Assembly (NCBI RefSeq): GCF_003462685.1
Contig: NZ_QRVE01000002.1
Location: forward strand, 263,928-327,927
Direction of reading: 5' to 3'
Source: Collinsella sp. AF23-4AC
GTDB lineage: Bacteria > Actinomycetota > Coriobacteriia > Coriobacteriales > Coriobacteriaceae
Length of the DNA: 64,000 nt
Shown piece after piece: positions 60,012 to 64,000 of this stretch. The notes under the pieces are model-generated. The model was not told where the DNA came from, did no database searches, and saw only the letters and a program-made list of their open reading frames with translations. Position 1 is the first letter of the stretch. Each line of letters opens with the position of its first letter. The translations under genes and the position numbers were made by a program.

Positions 60012-61877
60012 CTACTTCGTGTGCGGGATACCCAGCACGTCGAGCGCGTTGGCCATAATGGACTGGAACGGAACCGCAGCGGCATCTGAGCCGCTCGGCG
60101 TTCCGTCGAGCGTGATATAGCACAGCACCTTGGGCGATTGTGCCGGTGCAAAACCCATAAAGGACGACATGTAGTTCTCCTTGAGGTAGCCGCCGTTCTC
60201 GTCGGCACGTTCGGCCGTACCGGTCTTACCTGCCACGTCATAGCCGTCAACCGCGCCGCCAACGCCCGTTCCCTCCGACACGACCGTCTGCATGCACGAT
60301 GTCACCTGGGATGCGGCGTCCTCCGAAATCGCGCGCTCGCCTTCGCCCCAGTCCTTCTCGTCGCCTTTGCTGGACTTATAGAAGTGCGGGGTCATCATCA
60401 CGCCGCCGTTGGCGATGCCGCCCACGGCACGTGCGATCTCAATCGGCGAGACGGACAACGCCTGTCCAAAGCTCATCGAGCCCAGCGTGGCGCCGTCATA
60501 CTGGTCACGCTCCTTGACGATGCCCAGGCTCTCGCCCGGAAAATCGACACCCGAGCTGTGACCGATGCCCCACTTGTCCACATAGGCGGCAAAGTCGTCG
60601 GCACCGATCTTGCGCCCCACCAGGACAAAACCCACGTTGGACGAACGGCGCATCATCTCGCGTACATCCATGGTCATGGCATAGTCGCGCTTGTCGGCAT
60701 CGGTGACGGTATCGTCGCCCACCTTGATGCTCGCCGGCACTTCAAACGACGTACTCGATCGCACGACGCCCAAGTCGAAGCCGGCGCCCGCCACGAGCGT
60801 CTTAAAGACCGAGCCGGGCTCGTAGGCGTCGGTGACCAGGCGCAGGTTCATATCCTCGGTCTTGGCGTTCTCCAGATCGGTCTGGTCGTAGGTCGGGTAC
60901 GAGCAGGCTGCCAAGATCTCGCCTGTCGTAGGATCGGTGACCAGCGCCGAGCCGTTCTTGGCCTTTGTCTTCTCGACAGCCTCTGCCAGGGCATCCTCGG
61001 CCGCACGCTGGATATTGACGTCGAGCGTCGTCACGATATCAACGCCGTCGACCGCAGCCACCTTTTTATAGGCACCGCCCGCGATATAGCTGCCGTCCCT
61101 CGCGCGCTCGCGTACGAGAGAGCCGTTCGTGCCGGTCAGAAGCTTGTTGTATTGCTTTTCGAGACCCGTCAAGCCGTCGTTGTCTACATTCACTACACCC
61201 AGCACCTGCGATGCCAGATTGCCGTATGGATATACGCGCTTCATGGCCTGCTCAAAAAGCACGCCGGGCAGGTTCTTCTTCTCCAGCGCCGCAGCGTCGT
61301 CTTCGTCCACCTGGCGCTTGATATACACCCAGGTTCCATCGGACTCAACGAGCTTGCGGCAGGTCTTTTTATCGATTCCAGTTGCCTTGACCAGCGCCGA
61401 CACCGTCTTGTCAACATCCTCGACAAGCTGGGGGTTCACGGCGATGTTGCGACATTCGACCGACGACGCCAGCACGTTACCGTTGCGGTCGTAGATGGTG
61501 CCACGTTTGGCATAGAGGGTCTGTGCAAGCAGGCGGCGCGCATCGGCACGCTCGCGCAGTTTATCGGCTTCGACAATTTGATAGTCGGCAAGGCGAAAGA
61601 CGCCCAAGCCCAAGCCAAGCCCAATGAAGCCCATGACGGCTTTGCGGCGAGGCAGAGGCGTGCCTGTGAGCCATTCGGTCGACGAACTCTTGCGCGACCT
61701 GGTGTTATGCACTTGAGGGCCGCCCGAGCCGCGAAGTCGCGACGCCGGGTCGTTGCCACGGGACTGCCCGGCGTTGTAAGATTGCCGACCCGTTCCTTGA
61801 TAACCAGAACGTCCCCGCAACGAGGGACGTCCAGAACCGCGGCCCCCATCGGAACCGCGGCGATAGTCATTTGTCAT
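60012..61877 (-). CDS. ftsI: Septal peptidoglycan transpeptidase FtsI (PBP class B)
   Basis: A 621-residue class B PBP. Residues 1-75 are an Arg/Gly/Ser-rich cytoplasmic tail; one TM helix (AVMGFIGLGLGLGVFRLADY) follows; then the dimerisation region (AKRGTIYDRNGNVLASS) and the transpeptidase with EPGSVFKTL (SxxK), RRSSNVGF (SxN) and AGKTGTAERA (KTG). There are no PASTA domains. ATG 61877; 17 nt downstream of the ftsL-like gene. Confidence 0.95.
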   Translation of the reverse strand: MTNDYRRGSDGGRGSGRPSLRGRSGYQGTGRQSYNAGQSRGNDPASRLRGSGGPQVHNTRSRKSSSTEWLTGTPLPRRKAVMGFIGLGLGLGVFRLADYQIVEADKLRERADARRLLAQTLYAKRGTIYDRNGNVLASSVECRNIAVNPQLVEDVDKTVSALVKATGIDKKTCRKLVESDGTWVYIKRQVDEDDAAALEKKNLPGVLFEQAMKRVYPYGNLASQVLGVVNVDNDGLTGLEKQYNKLLTGTNGSLVRERARDGSYIAGGAYKKVAAVDGVDIVTTLDVNIQRAAEDALAEAVEKTKAKNGSALVTDPTTGEILAACSYPTYDQTDLENAKTEDMNLRLVTDAYEPGSVFKTLVAGAGFDLGVVRSSTSFEVPASIKVGDDTVTDADKRDYAMTMDVREMMRRSSNVGFVLVGRKIGADDFAAYVDKWGIGHSSGVDFPGESLGIVKERDQYDGATLGSMSFGQALSVSPIEIARAVGGIANGGVMMTPHFYKSSKGDEKDWGEGERAISEDAASQVTSCMQTVVSEGTGVGGAVDGYDVAGKTGTAERADENGGYLKENYMSSFMGFAPAQSPKVLCYITLDGTPSGSDAAAVPFQSIMANALDVLGIPHTK

Positions 61878-61894
61878 ACTCAGCTACCGTCTTG

Positions 61895-62365
61895 CTACTG
61901 AGCGGTCGCGGTCGCGTTGGCGCCCGCGGCTGCATCCTGCGAAAAGTCAAGTGTAACGCTCTCGCTGGGCTCCACCATGCCATAAGCGCCCGCAAGGTCG
62001 CGAATGCGCGTGTCGGCGCCATAGACCGAATGCATGACCTCCAGGTCGGAGCTCTCATCGGTCGCCTTTTCGAGCGTGTTGGTAAGCTCGGCGTTGCTGT
62101 TGAGCACCTGGGCCGTAACGCCGGCGAGCGCCACGCGGGCGACGCCGATCGTCATGAAGATAGCCGCAATGATGCAAAACGTTTTAAGAACGCTCATGAA
62201 AACCGGGCTTACCGCCTGGTTTGCCTGACGGCCCGCGCCCGTGTAGACATCAAAGCGCGGCGTGCGCTGCTCACGGGGAGCAACGGGGGCCTGCGGCGTC
62301 TCACGATAGGCGGGCATGGCGTTCATATCATAGGCGAGTGCTGCGCTTGAAGTGTTGTAGCCCAT
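61895..62365 (-). CDS. FtsL-like divisome protein
   Basis: A 156-residue bitopic protein between rsmH and ftsI, the usual ftsL position. About 55 residues of Pro/Arg/Ala-rich cytoplasmic tail precede one TM helix (TFCIIAAIFMTIGVARVALAG), then a short coiled coil (LNSNAELTNTLEKATDESSD) and an Ala-rich tail. Sequence similarity to FtsL is not evident by eye, so assignment rests on topology and location. ATG 62365 has GGGAGG 9 nt upstream. Confidence 0.75.
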   Translation of the reverse strand: MGYNTSSAALAYDMNAMPAYRETPQAPVAPREQRTPRFDVYTGAGRQANQAVSPVFMSVLKTFCIIAAIFMTIGVARVALAGVTAQVLNSNAELTNTLEKATDESSDLEVMHSVYGADTRIRDLAGAYGMVEPSESVTLDFSQDAAAGANATATAQ

Positions 62366-62455
62366 GATATGCCGCCTCCCATCCCGAGTACGTTGGTAGT
62401 GTGTTTAAGCTTCGTTTATGGTGCGAGCGGGAGGTCCAATATCGCGCGGTCGCGC

Positions 62456-63421
62456 CTACAGACGCTGCGCCACGCGGATTTTGGCTGATCTCGCCCGAGG
62501 GTTGCGCTCAACCTCATCAGACTGGGCAACCAAGGGTTTGCGAGTGATGACCTTGAGTATCGGCACGTTGCCGCACACGCACACCGGAATCTCCGGCGGA
62601 CACGTGCACCCCTGGCTCATCTCCTTAAAGTGATTCTTTACGATACGGTCCTCGAGCGAGTGATACGAGATGACGCAGATACGTCCGCCCGGGTTGAGCC
62701 ACCTGGTGGCGGCATCAAGCCCTCGTTCGAGCACATCGAGCTCGTGATTGACCTCGATGCGAATGGCCTGGAAACTTTTCTTGGCCGGATGTCCGCCATG
62801 CCGACGAGCGGCAGCCGGGATACCCGCCTTGATGATCTCGACAAATTGGCCGGTGGTTTCGATCGGTTCTTGCTCGCGGCGGCGCACGATCTCGCGCGCG
62901 ATCTGCGAGGCGAACTTCTCTTCGCCGTAGACGCGTAGAATCCGGGCGAGGTCGTGTTCGTTATAGGTGTTGATGACCTCAGCTGCGTTTAAGGTGTTAT
63001 TACCCGGATCCATCCGCATGTCCAATGGGGCGTCCTCGTTATACGAAAAGCCCCTGCCAGGGATATCGAGTTGCGGTGACGAAACGCCCAAATCGAACAG
63101 GAAGCCATCGACCCCGGGCACCTCGGCCGAGCAAAGCAGCTCGTCCAAGTCGCCGAAGTTGCCCTTCAGCAGCTGGTGCGGAACGCCGGGAACCTCGCGG
63201 TCCAGACGAGCGCCAGCGGCCTCGAGGGCCATGTCGTCCTGATCGACGCCGAGCAAAAGGCCCGTCTCCCCCACCTGCGCGGCCATCTTTACCGAATGGC
63301 CGGCACCGCCAAGGGTGCAATCGCAGACAACGGAGCCGCTCTTTAGCCGCAGCGACTCAAGCACTTCGCCGAGCATGACAGGTTCATGCCGATATTCTTG
63401 TGTCAAGATCCCACGCTCCAT
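62456..63421 (-). CDS. rsmH: 16S rRNA (cytosine1402-N4)-methyltransferase RsmH
   Basis: A 321-residue SAM methyltransferase (MraW). HEPVMLGEVLESL, DCTLGGAGHSVKMAAQ (SAM motif), GFLFDLGVSSPQLDIPGRGF, PLDMRMDPG and the C-terminal AIRIEVNHELDVLERGL and SYHSLEDRIVKNHF are all conserved. ATG 63421 has a weak ribosome site, 20 nt after the mraZ stop. Confidence 0.97.
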   Translation of the reverse strand: MERGILTQEYRHEPVMLGEVLESLRLKSGSVVCDCTLGGAGHSVKMAAQVGETGLLLGVDQDDMALEAAGARLDREVPGVPHQLLKGNFGDLDELLCSAEVPGVDGFLFDLGVSSPQLDIPGRGFSYNEDAPLDMRMDPGNNTLNAAEVINTYNEHDLARILRVYGEEKFASQIAREIVRRREQEPIETTGQFVEIIKAGIPAAARRHGGHPAKKSFQAIRIEVNHELDVLERGLDAATRWLNPGGRICVISYHSLEDRIVKNHFKEMSQGCTCPPEIPVCVCGNVPILKVITRKPLVAQSDEVERNPRARSAKIRVAQRL

Positions 63422-63441
63422 CCGTTACCCGTGCCTTGCCC

Positions 63442-63876
63442 TTACGAGAAGAAGAGGTCCAGCAGGGCCTCATCGTCATCGTCCTCATCGGCCGCGGCGC
63501 GATCCCAAACCTCAAGGTGGTCGTAGTTGCCCACAACCGTGACCTCGCGGTCGAGGTTCGCCTGTTTGCGGAGAGACTCTGAAAGACCGATACGACCGGC
63601 GCTGTCCACGTCCATCGACGTGGTGCGCTTGTTGATCGCCCTCATGAGCTTCTGGTCGTTAATGTCACGCGGGTTAAAACCCTCGTGGCCCTCACGACCC
63701 GCGAAGAGTCCTTCGACCCACTTATCGAAGGCCTCGGCAGAGAACACGTACAGAGCATCGACATCCAGGGCTTTGAACACGCGAACGTGCTCTCCAAGCT
63801 CCTCGCGAAGGGGTGCAGGCAGGGACAGACGACCTTTTGCATCGAGATTGCGCTCGTATGCACCAGTCATTCCCAT
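63442..63876 (-). CDS. mraZ: Transcriptional regulator MraZ
   Basis: A 144-residue DNA-binding protein with two SpoVT/AbrB-like repeats: GAYERNLDAKGRLSLPAPLR and RTTSMDVDSAGRIGLSESLR. It represses the dcw cluster through repeats upstream of its own start in E. coli. The C-terminus is acidic (DRAAADEDDDDEALLDLFFS), not part of the core family. ATG 63876 has GGGAGGG upstream. Confidence 0.96.
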   Translation of the reverse strand: MGMTGAYERNLDAKGRLSLPAPLREELGEHVRVFKALDVDALYVFSAEAFDKWVEGLFAGREGHEGFNPRDINDQKLMRAINKRTTSMDVDSAGRIGLSESLRKQANLDREVTVVGNYDHLEVWDRAAADEDDDDEALLDLFFS

Positions 63877-63912
63877 GTGCGCCCTCCCCTCGGTTACTCA
63901 GATGGCACGTAC

Positions 63913-64000
63913 GCGGGGAACCACCCCGCCTGTCGACGTCATTAATAATATGGGGAACCGCCCCATTTTTCAACACCTTTCCCCACCCCTTCCCCCACCC
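63913..64000 (-). promoter_or_regulatory. dcw (mraZ) promoter with paired operator-like sites and G-rich tract
   Basis: TTGAAA (63973-63968), 17-bp spacer, TATTAT (63950-63945) on the minus strand form a good sigma-70-type promoter. GGGGAACCGCCCC (63952-63964) fills the spacer, and a near-identical GGGGAACCACCCC (63915-63927) lies just after the expected start. Immediately upstream (63981-64000) the minus strand reads GGGTGGGGGAAGGGGTGGGG. TGGGG units may be MraZ sites. Confidence 0.65.

Overview
The window reads as chromosomal DNA of a high-GC gut actinobacterium of the class Coriobacteriia, most likely Collinsella or a close relative. This is inferred from protein and gene-order character: an Actinobacteria-type division cluster (ftsQ-ftsZ-pgeF ... 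yggS-sepF-yggT-divIVA, no ftsA), a double-cubane anaerobic reductase, modABC with moeA/mogA, and strict-anaerobe enzymes such as the Fe-S L-cysteine desulfidase/serine dehydratase family. No phage, transposase, CRISPR array, tRNA or rRNA was seen. It is dense housekeeping sequence, and most novelty lies in intergenic RNA/DNA structure.

Layout. 1-6.6 kb: a truncated double-cubane reductase, then molybdate uptake (modABC) and molybdenum-cofactor genes (moeA-mogA), all on the minus strand. 6.8-14.6 kb: a CLC-type anion channel/transporter, a lipid kinase, a stand-alone GGQ release-factor-like protein, xpt, an MFS exporter, an O-acetylhomoserine sulfhydrylase, a C_GCAxxG_C_C protein and a YigZ protein. 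14.7-20.6 kb: RNase P RNA, rpsA, a HAD phosphatase, a cysteine desulfidase-type enzyme, rpiB and ndk. Two copies of a roughly 110-nt structured repeat lie here. 20.9-24.7 kb: argH and argG, with a small unrecognised gene between them and an arginine-rich leader peptide upstream of argG. 24.7-31.6 kb: Cof-type HAD, polA (proofreading site apparently lost), M18 aminopeptidase, yaaA. 31.6-34.1 kb: TPP riboswitch-thiC and thiD. 34.1-40.1 kb: SGNH hydrolase, a PARG-like macrodomain protein, Bax inhibitor-1 family protein, PiT phosphate transporter with its DUF47 partner, and a nitroreductase with an unusual codon gradient. 40.2-48.2 kb: divIVA, yggT (apparently AUC-initiated), sepF, yggS, phoU, pstBACS, pgeF. 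48.4-63.9 kb: ftsZ and the dcw cluster (ftsQ, murB, murC, murG, ftsW, murD, mraY, murF, ftsI, ftsL-like, rsmH, mraZ), read from a well-formed promoter near the right edge.

How the genes work together. The right 23 kb is one almost uninterrupted minus-strand cell-envelope and division block. The high-affinity phosphate operon pstSCAB-phoU sits between pgeF and yggS, which are normally neighbours in Actinobacteria. murE is absent between ftsI and murF. A PiT/DUF47 low-affinity phosphate pair lies only 4 kb away on the plus strand, so both phosphate systems are close together. Several divisome membrane proteins (FtsQ, FtsW, FtsI) carry long basic, low-complexity cytoplasmic tails.

The most interesting signals are: (1) two copies of a structured element (14711-14821 and 17804-17913) whose 15-bp basal helices differ completely in sequence yet pair perfectly in both copies, and whose core differences fall only in predicted unpaired positions or in one compensatory pair; (2) a 24-codon leader with six Arg codons upstream of argG; (3) the AUC start of yggT; (4) paired GGGGAACCnCCCC sites and a G-quadruplex motif in the dcw promoter; (5) a PARG-type protein lacking the second Glu of its catalytic QEE motif.
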